From Tilletiaria anomala UBC 951 (lineage: Eukaryota > Basidiomycota > Exobasidiomycetes > Georgefischeriales > Tilletiariaceae): 33,628 nucleotides of DNA. The DNA is taken from NCBI RefSeq assembly GCF_000711695.1, contig NW_013546879.1, forward strand, positions 1 through 33,628. Direction: 5' to 3'. Positions 10,246 through 21,660 of this stretch are shown here, one piece after another (position 1 is the first letter of the stretch; each line of letters opens with the position of its first letter). The notes beneath the pieces are model-generated. The model saw only the letters and a list, made by a program, of their open reading frames with translations. It was not told the DNA's origin and ran no database searches. The translations under genes were made by a program, and so were the position numbers.

Positions 10246-12424
10246 TCATACTCCCAACAATCTGCGACCGCGCTGGAAAGCAGCAATATCCGCAGCTGCG
10301 TGCGTTAGAAGCTGCCCGGCCACACCTTCGTGCAAAGCCTCAACCTCCTGTTGCTGCATATACTGGCTCGGCTTGGTGCCAAACAGAGGTTGGTCCCACG
10401 AGTCGACATCGCAGACAGTGCCGTTGGGGGGCAGCGTGCCGTCGAGAAAGTAGTCGCCGACGATGTGCTCAATGCAGCGGCTTTTCTGGCTAATGCTGCA
10501 ATGCCCGTAGCCTCTGCGCAGGACGGCGCTCGAGTTAGGGAAGAGGCTGCTCATGACGACAGCATTGGCGTATGGCGTGACGGGATCGTACGAGTTGCCA
10601 ATCATTAAGAGCGGATGAGCGGTGGGACTGGTAAAATCGCCGAGCCAGGGCTCATTAGAGTGGATCTGCCAACTGCCGTGGCACTGAATCGATTCGGAAA
10701 AGGTTGCTCCGAAATGGTGGCTGAGCCTGAACATTTGCTTCAAGAATACTTTCCAGTACTTGACCGTCGGCCTCTGCACGAATCGCCTTCCTGTGTCGCC
10801 ACACGTGATGGCCACTGTGGCTTCGGCGCTGCTGGGTTTCCTGTGTGTGATTGCGCCCGTTTCGCAAGGCTTCAGCCCGTGCTTTTCGAAGAAGGGGACA
10901 GGGTCTCCATCGATCAAACGCTGTAGGTCCTGCGCAAGAGCATTCCACGACACCGGCGCATAGAGTGCATGGAAGATGGTATCGTGTAGGTCCGACCAAG
11001 TCAAAAGACCCGGATGGGTGGCGTTGGCGACGACGACTGGTTTTTGTCCGAGTCTTTCGTAAAGGCGTTCGACTTTGCCACGGATAGTATCAACGAGGTG
11101 CTGATGATGGCTTTTCTTGAGGCCAGCCCTGCTGCCAAGGCCTTTGGCAAGTGCGCATTCGTCCCCCGCCTTGGCGCATTCGTCGTAGAAGCCATCCAGC
11201 ACACCGTCCGTGTTTATGAAAGTGTCGTTCCACAGGCCTTGGTAGTAATATGCCGGCTGCATGACACCATCGATGACCAGCCTGCGGACCTCGCTGGGGA
11301 ACATATCTGCAAATGTTGCGCCAAGTGTCTGCTCAGTGAAAAAAAAACGGTCAATACACGCGGTCTAGCCGTCGGTGGGCCCACGTTGCGATGCTCACTG
11401 AACCATAAGAGAAGCCCCTGCAACGATAAGAACACATTGGATCAGCCCAGGAACGTCGGCGGTGAGATCTGTGCCGCACGCACCAGTAATTCAGACCAGT
11501 GTCCCCGACGGCGGTGTACAGCAGCCTCATATCTCTAGCCGTTGCTGTCGTACCAATGTACTGCAAGGTGTCCCTTGTCTCCTCGTTCTGCGCACACACT
11601 TGCGAGACGAGCTCCATCTCAGCGAGCAGCTCGCCGAGATGTGCGTCTCCACCGCCCTTAATGCTGCCGTACATTCCTTGGCTTGCCCTGACCATGTTGT
11701 TTACGCACGAATCAGCGGGACTCTTCCAGCAGTTGGCTCGCGGCCATGTGCGCCCGACGCCACGCGGGTCGAAGGAAAGGTAGTCATAGCGGCCCTTGGT
11801 GAGCTGGTTGAACAAGTCGGAGAACGTCAGATTGTTTGCTACTGGTCGCGGGGTTGTCATAAAGTCGACGCCGGATCCGCCCCTGGCAACAAGGCAAAGT
11901 AAGCTTGTAAACTTCATGTCTTCGCCAAAAAATATGGCGACGCCTGATCCTCACGGTCCGCCTGGATTGAGCACAATCGTCCCGAGCACATCCTCGCGGC
12001 GGGTGAGCTCTTGCGGGTGTTCAGCGACACGAGCCTTGTAGCGTGTCACATAGATGGATGCGCGACGGCGATCGGTCGTGGAGTTGAGGTAGTTCAAAGG
12101 CGCAGAGAGGCGGCCGCACTCGAACTTGTCGCTGTCAATATCTTCAGGGCACTGGTGCCAGTGAATGTCGCCCAGCGACAAGGTGCCCACGTCAACGTCG
12201 CCCTCTGGGGGAAGCGGCGCTACAGCAGAAGAGAGAGATGCTGGCGACGTCCACTGCGATGGGAAGGGAAAATGTGCGGTGCGCCAGGAGGGAGGGCAGA
12301 GGAATGCGGTGGCCGCAACGCAGAGCAAGACGGCTGTGCATCGACGCACTTTTCCGGCCGGCATGGAGCTGCGCTCCGCGCTCCCCGGCGCATATGGTAG
12401 GGTTGCACCTTTCTCATGCGACAT
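10246..12424 (-). CDS. S33/TAP-like alpha/beta-hydrolase, copy B
   Basis: A 656-residue protein from four exons: 12424–11955, 11882–11484, 11417–11399 and 11328–10246; introns of 72, 66 and 70 nt. It belongs to the tripeptidyl-aminopeptidase-like alpha/beta-hydrolases (peptidase family S33 with a TAP-like C-terminal region). Oxyanion loop NPGGPGGSG; SFDPRGVG strand; nucleophile elbow GFSYGS with Ser293 encoded by a 19-nt microexon; acid Asp544 in NSYDPVTP; His572 in GYGHCSI. A hydrophobic segment at about residues 29–44 after a short basic stretch suggests a signal anchor or uncleaved signal, so it acts in the secretory pathway, at the surface or outside, probably clipping N-terminal peptides or small esters/amides. 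The start 12424 (MSHEKG) rather than 12430 was chosen because it aligns with MSGEEKG of the divergent paralogue and gives exon 1 the same 470-nt length. Two introns of the paralogue are absent here. Confidence 0.9.
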
Positions 12425-13036
12425 GAGCATATCTATTGGCCAGCGAGCCTGTGAAAATCATGCAGCAGCAACCAGGCTCCGTGAGCACTGCATAGAGTAT
12501 GACTCTTGCGATGAACATATATATATATAAACAGGAAGGAGAGTACCAGCGGGAGAGTGCACGAGAGTGTGGGTGTGTCTGCCGTGCGCAGTGCGCAGCA
12601 GCGCTGTAACGCTTGTATTCAACGTCCAGGGTGGGGGTGGGCAGACGCTGTGCGCATGCGATTGAATGGCCAGAGACCCCCCCTCCCCATGTGGGGTCGC
12701 ACAGGCGCGTTCCTGAACCGTGGGCCTTGGCCCGCACATGTGAATCAGATGAGCACTGTCATACCCCTCTCCACATACCGTCAAGTCCGGTCACCGCATA
12801 TGTGAGGCAGCACCGCCCGCTCTCGCAGCAGCACACTGGCGGTGTGCATTCTCCGCGTGGCATCGAGACTTGCTCCGTATGTTTCGTTGGCGCAATTATA
12901 GCATTCACGTCCATTCATGTTGTCCCTCGACGCCAAAGGCCACACATGGATGCTATATATCGATAGAAGTAGACACGACCACCTCCGAGGACCCAACCTG
13001 TAGCAGCAGCAACAGCAGCCTCCATCACCGCAGACC
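12425..13036. promoter_or_regulatory. Shared bidirectional promoter of the S33 pair
   Basis: The 612 bp between the two start codons. A TATA-like tract at 12517–12531 (ATATATATATATAAA when read on +) lies about 95 nt upstream of copy B, and TATATAT at 12954–12960 lies about 80 nt upstream of copy A. The two are placed almost symmetrically, as expected for two back-to-back core promoters. No coding sequence is supported in between. Confidence 0.55.
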
Positions 13037-15385
13037 ATGTCTGGAGAAGAAAAGGGACCGATCTACCTCGGTGAGTGGCAGCTGTCGCATCACGCGGACA
13101 CTTCGAAGCCCCATGCCGCCGCCGGCACTATCACCACCACCAGCCGTCGATGGCTTCTGCTGCTAGCGGGTGTTCTCACCATTACGTGCTTTTCACGGTT
13201 GCCTGCCTTCTTTCTGCACCATTTCTCCGCCGTCGACACCGTCCACCACGACGGCCGGCCGCCCGTCGTCGAGGTCGACATCAGCAAGGTGCCCCTCGGT
13301 GAGATCAAGTGGCATCAGTGTCCCCAAGAGATCGACGGATCCAAATTCGAGTGCGGACACCTCTCTGCCCCGCTGGACCACCTCAACACAACAGAGGATG
13401 CGCGTCGCGCCTCCATCTACATCACGCGTTTCAAGGCTCGCAGCGGCAGCGAGCTCACGCCGCGCAAAGATGTACTTGGGACCATCATCCTCAATCCCGG
13501 TGGACCGTGAGCGTCGTCCTTGCGCTGCTAGATCACATTCGGACCTACACTGAATCCACCCTCCTCTAACGGGGCGCTCGGCCAGCGGCGGCTCGGGCGT
13601 CAGCTTTATGACGACGCCTCGGCCGAGCGCAAATAACCTGACATTCTCGGAGCTCTTCAACCAAATCACAAAAGGCCGCTACGACTATCTCTCCTTCGAC
13701 CCGCGCGGTGTCGGGCGCACCTGGCCGCGAGCAAGTTGCTGGAAGGATGCTGCTGACTCGTGCCTGAACGAGATCTTTGTCAGCACGCAGGGCATGTACA
13801 GAGCACTTCCCGGCGGCGAGGACGCGCAGGTCGGGGAGATGCTTTCCGAGATGGAGCTTCGCGGCGCCGTCTGTGGAGTCAATGAGGAGACGAAAGAGTC
13901 ACTGCGATATGTCGGCACCACTGCCGTCGCCAGGGATATGCGCCTCATGTACACTGCGGTCGGAGATCCCGGCTTGAACTACTGGTGTGTCCTCGGCCCG
14001 ACTCATCTTCCCTCCATCACTTCTTCCCGTGGTGCTGATGTCATTGTCTCGATTCGGACGAATCAGGGGATTTTCCTATGGCACAGTAAGCCGCGCATAG
14101 TCCGGGCTGAATCCTGTCGGTGTTGCTCACGGTTGTTTCTTCTTCCTTCGTTAGGTACTTGGGTCCACGTTCGCAGACATGTTCCCTGATGAAGGTGAGC
14201 AAATCCGCCTCTTTAAATCCATCGATACAGGCCTGGAGACCTCTTCTGACCTTGGTTTTGACTACAGTCAACAGAGTCGCCATAGATGGCGTCGTAAACG
14301 TGACGGACTACTATCTCGGCAGATGGGCAAGCACCATGGTCAACACCGACGAGACGTTCTACGGCTTCATCAAGGAGTGCGCAAAGGCAGGAGATAGCTG
14401 CGCATTGACACGGGGACTGTCAAGCAGCGGCAGCAGCAAGAAGCAGCGCCAAACGAAAGACGTCGAAAAGAGCATCCACAAGAAGATCGCAAAGCTGTTC
14501 GACCATCTTTCCGCTCAACCCACCGTGGTCGCCAACGCGACGCATCCAGGCCTCCTCACCTGGTCTATGCTCAAAGGTACCATCTTCCAAGCGCTCTATT
14601 CTCCGGTTCAATGGAACGCTCTCGCCGAGGACCTGCAGCAGCTTGTCGAAGGGTAAGTAGTACAAGGCGGCCCCGCCATCCGTGCCGTGGAATTGGTCCC
14701 TGACAACGTGCGCTCCACACCGCTCCCTTCACCCGCCAGCAATGCGGTCCCTTTCTACGAGAAACATGGTTTGAAACCGTGCGACACCGCGCCAGCACTG
14801 CAGGAAACTCGCGAAGCGGTGCTCGCCATCGCTTGTGGTGACGTCAAAAAGCGTTTCGACAATCTGCCGACGGCAAGCACATATAAGAAATTGATCAAGG
14901 AGCATGAAAGCCTCTCCAAGTACTTTGGCGGCATGTTCGTAGAGGCGGTCGCATGCCAGGGGGCATGGCCCATCCACACCAACGAGCCCTGGAAGGGCGA
15001 CTTTACAAGCAAGACTGCCAACCCGATCCTCCTGCTTGGCAACTCATATGACCCCGTGACGCCGCACGCCAACGCGGAGTACCACGCGCGCAAGTTCCCC
15101 AACTCCGCCTACGTCCTTCGCACCGGCTACGGGCACTGCACGATCAGCCAGAAGAGCCGCTGCGCCGAGAAGGTCATCGCAGACTACTTTATCGAGGGTA
15201 AGGTCCCGAAAAAGGGGACCGTCTGTCCGTGGGACTCATGGGATCAGCCCATCTTCCACGGTACCCGCGGCTACGCCATCAGCGCCGCGGCGGTGGAGAG
15301 CCTGGAGGATGGAGGCGCTGGCAGGCTCCTCACGCACGCCGCTGCAGAGATTGCTGCATTTGCACCTAGAGGCCGGCTCTGGTGA
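13037..15385 (+). CDS. S33/TAP-like alpha/beta-hydrolase, copy A
   Basis: A 652-residue paralogue of the gene at 10246–12424, from six exons: 13037–13506, 13586–13984, 14067–14085, 14155–14194, 14268–14652 and 14740–15385. Exons 1–3 have exactly the lengths of copy B (470, 399, 19 nt). Hallmarks: NPGGPGGSG loop, SFDPRGVGRTWPR, nucleophile elbow GFSYGT with Ser293, acid Asp542 in NSYDPVTP, His570 in GYGHCTI. A membrane-spanning stretch at about residues 39–60 (WLLLLAGVLTITCF) after a 38-residue cytoplasmic-type N-terminus suggests a type II signal anchor. Conserved Cys residues (CPQEIDGSKFEC, CWKDAADSC, CAKAGDSC, KPCDTA) point to disulfides and an extracytoplasmic domain. The expected role is removal of short N-terminal peptides or hydrolysis of small amides and esters outside the cell or in the vacuole. 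Introns 4 and 5 (14195–14267, 14653–14739) are lacking in copy B. Confidence 0.92.
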
Positions 15386-15859
15386 TGTCTACTATGTACA
15401 TGTACGGAAGGAAAGGTAAAATTAACGAAGATGAAATTTATTTCCAGAGCGCGATGCATCTGGGTAAATTGTTCACTTGCTGTGAGCGTTCACGTAGTAG
15501 GAATTCTACCAATCCGCTCGTGTTTGGGGCTTCGATCAGATACAGTTTCGGTTCAGGGATGCCTTTTGGCACGACTGTCCACGATTTCATGCGTGTATTA
15601 TTCGGCCAACTCGAGACTAGAAGTCTCGCAATCAGCTGAGAGTCTTTCATTTCTATCAACGGTACTTCCTCGATGTTCCGGCGTGCACCACGTGCTGCAG
15701 TTAGGCAGCGTCAAAACTGTCCAATAGTTGAGGCACTGATTCAACAACACGATCCAAGCATAATATAACGCTCACGTATTCGAGCCAACTCGCTTTCAAT
15801 CGGAGTTGCATCACGTCCTGGATTTGGGTGAGGTTCAGTTGACGTCTCGGCCTGCCACG
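15386..15859. other. Intergenic; nothing recognised
   Basis: The 474 bp between two genes on the plus strand. It would hold the 3' end of the S33 gene and the promoter of the dioxygenase gene. No RNA gene, repeat or clear TATA element was seen. Confidence 0.45.
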
Positions 15860-16989
15860 ATGAGTTATTCTGCACCGGATGCTCCATCGCGAGATGTTAC
15901 CCCGCGAGTCTACAGCTCGCATGACCCTCCGGCTGCTCTGCGGGAAGCGTACGAACGAGACGGCTTTGTCATTCTGACCGACATCTTTTCTAACAGCTCC
16001 ATGAATGCCAAAAAGGAGGACGCGCAAGAGGATCTGATGAATCAGTTGCGTGTTGCGGCGGAAGATACAGTCACCCTCACTCGCAAAGGCGAGTGGCCGT
16101 ATCGGCGCGTCGTCGGCAAACAGTTTCCCCCATTCAATATCGACAGCAAGGACTACTGGGGTGTCCAGCACCTGCTGCACCCCTCTTGTCCGCACTCCGA
16201 CCTCTTCGCCGAATTTTATGCCTCCTCGCCCTTGCTTGACGTATCGGCCATCCTCATCGGCCTGGACCCGAGCGAAGAGGGTGTGCGCAAGATGCAGCTC
16301 GAACTCTTCAACCTCCTGATCAACCCGACTACGCACTACTTTGCGTTAAGCTGGCACCGTGATGACATACGCCCGGAGATCAGTATCGATGACGAGCGAA
16401 AAGCACTGAGAACGCCGACGCACGGCATCCAGTGGAACGCGGCCCTCTACGACGACGATTGTCTTTTTGTTGTCCCAGGGACGCACCGTCGCATACGTAC
16501 ACACGAGGAGAAACAGGCGAATCATGCGAAAGCGCCTGAAGCAAAGAAATGCGCTGAGGGATACGGTGGAGCTGGAGAGGAATTGGACGTTGCATGTAGT
16601 GCAGATCCACCTACGACCCTCAGGGTCAAACTCAAGGGTAAGTCCTGTTCAACCGCAGCGTGTCGTCTCATCCCTCTGACCCGATTCAATCGCTTCACCC
16701 TGCAGCCGGCGAAGCAGTCTTTTACTCTCAGCGGATTCTTCACCGTGCTTCGTATCTGCCAACAAAGCAGCGCGCAACGCTTCACGGGTGCTACGGCTGC
16801 ACTGGTGAGGAGCATAGTGCTGCAGCGTCCGAGCGCGCTCGCAATGTCCTACAGCATGGTGTCGAATGGATGCGCGATGAAGCATTCGGCGCTGGCCTAC
16901 CGCCTCGCTTGCAGCCCATGTGGAGAAATTTGATCAATATGGAACGCCAGAACGCTGGCAAAAGCCTCGGGTATTCGCTAGAGGGTTGA
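15860..16989 (+). CDS. PhyH-family Fe(II)/2-oxoglutarate dioxygenase
   Basis: A 353-residue protein from exons 15860–16637 and 16706–16989, with a 68-nt intron (GTAAGT…TGCAG) splitting an Ala codon. It has the phytanoyl-CoA dioxygenase fold: an N-terminal AYERDGFVILTDIF segment typical of this family, the iron ligands H166 and D168 in SWHRDD, VVPGTHRR, and the distal ligand H272 in SQRILHRASY followed by a basic R in KQRATLHGCYG that may bind 2-oxoglutarate. These enzymes hydroxylate lipids, small metabolites or amino-acid derivatives; the substrate is not inferable. Length is normal. No targeting signal or PTS1 is seen (the C-terminus is SLEG), so a cytosolic enzyme is likely. The start at 15860 (MSYSAPD) was preferred over an in-frame ATG at 15806 because the extra residues look non-coding. 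The convergent neighbour ends 121 bp downstream. Confidence 0.88.
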
Positions 16990-17110
16990 GCTAGCTCAGG
17001 TGTTCAAGGTGAATTACATAGCCAGGGCCCGAGTGTTAGGCATTCTGTACAGGGCACACAGTCTGGGAAAATGAGTATAGGCATGGGTATCTCCAGCGCA
17101 GGCACCTGCG

Positions 17111-18934
17111 TCAAGTTAATTTCAACCTGTCCAGCTTTACGGCGTCCACTTTCCATTTGCTTGAACTGGGTTGACCATTGACGAGCGACGCACGATCACC
17201 AAAAAGAAATTGGCTGCCGTTCTCCGACGAATACACCGCTTCGGCGTTGTGTTTCGCGCCGGACACAAAAGTAATTTTGTGGGTTAAAGGCCAGCCTCTG
17301 AACGCAGAGACCTTGTCGGGCGTGCTCTGCGGAACACTCTTGTCGGGCGCCGTGCCGAGCGCAGGAAAGCTGCCGAAGAAGGCCGAGACTTGGCCAGGAT
17401 CGCCTCCAGCAAGGAGCCAGATGTACTTGTAATACGCCTGGTTACGTCGTTGTCGTTCGCCACCGCCCCACGCTTGAGCCATGCAGGATTGGTCTCCTTT
17501 TCTATCATTGTCATCTGTCAAAATTGCAATATACGCGCGAAGCGCCATGTGAGTCTTAAAAGGAAAAAGCTAGTCACGCTCGCCCAGAGACTCACCGTCA
17601 GCTCCGATCACATAGCGGACATCGCGAGCGATAAAGCGCTTGAACAGTGCAGCAGGGTCCCCGTTCAAGGGAAGAGGGTAGCTTGCGCCTGGTGTGTACG
17701 CATTTAATGCGTATCGATATGTGTTCCAAGTTGGGCATGTAAGTTGATCGACTTTTGTGGGTCGGTCGTCTGTAAACTGCGCGGCGAGAGCGAAACGGGG
17801 TCGAGCTTGGTCAGCAAGCATTCCACAGACTTTCTTGTATGGATCGCCTCACAGCTAGACCAGTGGATGGATCGCCAACAACGTAGCGCAGATTGATCCT
17901 ATCTGCAGCAGGATTCTCTTCGCCTAGAGCTGCGTAGCGTGCGACCATTTGGCCCCCACCACTGTATCAGCGAGGTGCACGCCTCAATCAGCGGCGCCAC
18001 TAAAAGGAAAGGATATAGTTGAAGCGACGTACCCATGTCCCACAACGGTTATGTACTTCATTTTAGGATACTGAGATGCATCCGTAAAGTGGTTGACTAG
18101 TGCATCAAGCACAGCAAAAGTGCTAACCTGTGCCCCAACCGGATGCGTGCTGGCGTCCCCTGCCTCCCATTCATTAGAGTCTCCATACCCCAGCTCCGTG
18201 TCCGAGTAGACACCCGCATCATTGATGGTCGAAAAGAACAGAGGCGCAACGATCGCCATGTTGTCGGTCGCGCTTCCTTTGCCCTTGTTCTCCTGATAGA
18301 TGGTATGGAAGGTGTTGTAGTAGTCCGCCGCGTTGCGATCTTTCCCATGGATCGTGATGAGAACGCTGTCGGTGTCCGCTGGCGTTTCCTTCGACCAAAA
18401 CGTCAAGACGCTTGCACCATTCGAGCCAGGAATGGTGAAGTCTCGCTTGTCGGCGTTCAAAGGCGTCTGGCTGACCTTCTTCAGCTTGACCTTGTCTGTC
18501 GGTTTGTATAGCGTGTAAGCGTCACGCTTCTTGGATGGCGAGGAGGCCGCTGCAGCAGGTTGCATGGTTGCAGAAGCATTGAAGACTCCTGCACCGCCAG
18601 CTACCTCCGCTCGAGATTTGAAAGGAGATCCATCTTCCGACATTTGGAACAGCCTGCGAGGGCTGATCCACGCTTCATCCGCTTCATCGTGCTCGCCCAT
18701 GACCATTGCTCTGCGAGCGCCACCAGCAGCTAGGTGGTAGGTGTTGATAGGAGAAGCAACGCCACGTGACGGTGACGTCGGAGCGGCGGCCACGCCGAGC
18801 AGAGGCGAGGTGGGAGGGGATGTAAGTAGCATAGAGCCGAGAATGGCTGCACCTGCTCCAGCCATCAATCGCTTGCTTTTGGACGGTGTGCTCGGTCCGC
18901 CCTTTCGCGGGCGGCGGTTGTCTGAGGATGCCAT
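17111..18934 (-). CDS. Alpha/beta-hydrolase with Gly at nucleophile position
   Basis: A 531-residue protein from four exons: 18934–18033, 17961–17853, 17776–17596 and 17514–17111; introns of 71, 76 and 81 nt with consistent phases. A basic, Pro/Ser-rich N-terminus contains a weakly hydrophobic stretch (about residues 24–50, AGAGAAILGSMLL) that may be a signal anchor. The hydrolase domain begins near KRDFTIPGSNG and shows SVLITIHGKDRNAADYY, KYITVVGHG, QMVARYA, RYVVGDPST, CPTWNTYRYALN and FKRFIARDVRYVIG. The nucleophile elbow, normally GHSxGG, reads G299-H300-G301-G-G-G; the codon at 301 is split by intron 1 (GG|T). The presumed acid (D397–D399 region, VIGADDDND) and His486 (SGAKHN) are kept. 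Either a non-catalytic hydrolase-fold protein or one with an unusual mechanism; a sequence error is possible because one base change would restore Ser. Confidence 0.85.
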
Positions 18935-20367
18935 TTAATCAGATGTCGGCTCGCCTGAGCACTGTAGGGAAAGGACGAGGTTCTTAAAAGACGGGGCGTC
19001 CGGCTTTGAAGTTGGTCAGGATAATGGCGACGCCAGTCTAGGCTGCAACCAAGCGGCTACTTATAGTTATCGATTGTTGTACCTATTCAAAACGTTTCGG
19101 GATTCTCGAGCGAAGGTGTGCAAGGAAGTCAGGGAGCAAGCAATGACATCGGGTTGGGGCCGCTTGAGGGAATAAATGAGCTCGCAATACAGCCGGCCGG
19201 CCGGCACAACCGAGAACGCGAGATGGAAATGCGATGCCGAAGTCGCTTGCTTTGCAGTGCCAAGAAGCTGAAGTTGGGTTAGGATTGAACGGGAAATCTT
19301 GAAAGGGGAGGGGGAGATGAAATGAATGCATAGCCCTACAGTCCCATCCTTGCGAACTAGAAGTAGTCAAGAGCACAAGCAGGTCAGAATATAGAACAAG
19401 GGGAAAGTTCAGAGCGCTTGACTTGAGCACACGCCGCAGGCTACCGCGAGTGGGAAAGGTGCGGGGTGATCAAGCTACCGCATGAGGAAAGGAGGCATCA
19501 GCACCCGGCATCGCCGCAGAGTACTATACAGGCAAACGCAGTGCAAAACGTTACGAGATTAGACCATGAACGAAAGGGCGACACGTAGGCCGAAAGGCGA
19601 TACACAGGAAGTCCATGCTGCGGGTCAAGCTTGTTCTTAGAAGCTGGAGAAGTCACTCGGCAGCGGTGAAGGGGCGGTGAAGACTTGCCAGCAACTGTGG
19701 GTTCGCGCTGCCACTGCAATAAAAGCCCGAAAAGGAAATATCATCAATGGCCCAGCCCTGCAGAGCTTGAGTCAGTTGTCGGAAAAAATCGCTGGTCTCT
19801 CTTCTGCCCCACGGCGGTCTGCTCTTTCCAGCTGCTTCAAATCAATCAATTGAGGGGCCCCTTTTGCGCCTGCTGCTGGAGATTTGTCCTTGAGCCGTTG
19901 GACCTTTTCCGCTGGCCGAAAGTCCTTGCATCAGTGCTAACCTGCACCTGTCCTTATGACCCCAAGAAGAAGCCCCAACAGAGTCCAATTAATGTCTCCC
20001 ACATGAAACATCGCGGCAGTGGAGCGCGTGATCAGCCATTAGGCTCGATCAGTTGAGTTGCACTCTTCGACAACATCAAACGGTTTGAGGGAGCAACGCC
20101 CATCCATCGGTTCAAACACGTTGTCAATGCGATTCCGTCCAACGGAAACAATATCCCCGGCCCATCAAACAATATCCAACCTTGCCGGTCCACATACTAA
20201 CCTGATAATATCTTGCATGTTGCTGAAAGGCTTCTCCAACGGATATCAGCGCCAGCGGCCAGCCGTTGCCTATGGGATGTGATGTCACGTGCCACGTACA
20301 GACGACGGGACTGGAGGGATATTGCGGGAATGCGAGTTAGGGTTGTTCCCTCAAGCCCACCACTGTG

Positions 20368-20398
20368 CTTGATGCACACACCAACTGCGTGCATCAAG
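20368..20398. repeat. Perfect inverted repeat, 10-bp arms, 11-nt loop
   Basis: Arms CTTGATGCAC (20368–20377) and GTGCATCAAG (20389–20398) are exact complements separated by 11 nt. No T-run follows, so it is not a Pol III type terminator; it could be a dimeric protein-binding site or chance. Confidence 0.8.
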
Positions 20399-20931
20399 AA
20401 GCTCCGGAATTCAGTGAATGGCGTGAGTTTCGATCGTTGCTTTCCTATCGGTTAAACGGTATCCCTCCTACATACGGGGTCACACCTTCCACGGTGCGTA
20501 CCCAAACTCCACGCCTTGTTGCGATTGTAAGTCGCAATAATGGCGCCATAACGACAATCATCAAAAGCAACTATTCAAAATCAGCTCAGACAGTTACTCT
20601 GTTGTGCAGCTCTTTGCACGCCATCGCGCATTTTTTGCTTCTTTTCGCAGCGCGGACAAGAATGTGGAGCATGCCGTACACGAAAAAGGAGCCTGACAAA
20701 TTCGTTTCAACATAGGCCGATCGGATTGGAAGATTCCTTAAGAGCGTGCGATTTTGCAACTACTTCTGAACGATTGACGGCCATCTGCAAGTATGTGACA
20801 TGACAGGTGGCTTAGCAGGCAGATAAGGATGAATATTTATGAAAGCGGCGCAGATGACCATCCAGTAATTCGCAAACCTCGATTCACTGGGCGATGCATT
20901 GAGGGCATGCAGTTGCAGCATGCTTCGCGAT

Positions 20932-20963
20932 GGAATTGCACTCGTACGGAATTGCACTCGTAC
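20932..20963. repeat. Tandem duplication of a 16-mer
   Basis: GGAATTGCACTCGTAC occurs twice in direct succession (20932–20947 and 20948–20963), followed by GGAA, the start of a third unit. The copies are identical, so the duplication looks recent. Confidence 0.9.
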
Positions 20964-21251
20964 GGAACGGCGCAATCCAGTTCCTTCCATTTAGAGTTGG
21001 CCTCACTCCACAGAGCAGGCAGGCTGATGCCTGACGTGGCCACATATCCGCCGGCGGTCCTTCGATGTGCATACGGCAGGTGTGGGATTCAAGGTGCCAG
21101 TCCGTCGCTCTAACAGCTCTGCGGAGAAGAGGAACCGTTGAAGGTACGTACCTCGTACTTGTAGCCTTTCGTTTGATGCCAGCTTGAAGGAAGCATCTAG
21201 TGATCTTGCGGAACACTACCTGTCTTCGGATTTGACCATTGTTATGTCACG

Positions 21252-21660
21252 CTACTGGCTGGCAACGCTGTCCCATGGTTTCGCGTCCATCTTGGCCTTG
21301 CCTTCGTCGGCCTTCATGCCGCTAACGTAGATCGAGTCAGCATGCAGTCGATGAACAGCACCTTCACCTAGAAATCAGACAGACCTTGCGAGGCGTAGTT
21401 GTTGGTAATATCTCCCGCCAGAACGTCCTTATCCTCGTCAGAAAAAGGGCTTTGGGGCTTAGATGCCTGAGAACAGTAGACAAGTGCAACGCATGAGTCG
21501 ATATGAGCCGAAGCCTATCCGAGACAGGGGGGCTGACGGCGATGCGGTATGTCGAGGTATAAGCTAGACCCCGAACGCCAACCAGGTAACCTTTGTCTTC
21601 GTAGCTAAACTCCAAGTCAATCCTATGCGCAAATACCCGTCGGGCGAAACCTTTCCTTTT
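21252..21660 (-). pseudogene. Possible 3' fragment of an unrecognised gene
   Basis: Three protein-like blocks are in mutual phase: about 21660–21538 (…LEFSYEDKGYLVGVRGLAY…), 21466–21385 (ASKPQSPFSDEDKDVLAG…) and 21367–21252, ending MKADEGKAKMDAKPWDSVASQ and a stop. The first gap (21467–21537, 71 nt) looks like an intron with a TTCTCAG acceptor though a weak GTCAGC donor. The second gap (21368–21384) begins GT and ends AG with CTGAT before it, but is only 17 nt, far below normal fungal introns. No convincing 5' part exists upstream. This suggests a truncated gene remnant in which an intron has been partly deleted, or an annotation I cannot complete. The family is not recognised. Confidence 0.35.

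Noticed and set aside
15701-16336. 211-codon open frame on the minus strand
   Set aside because: Lies opposite the PhyH dioxygenase exon 1; no motif of its own.
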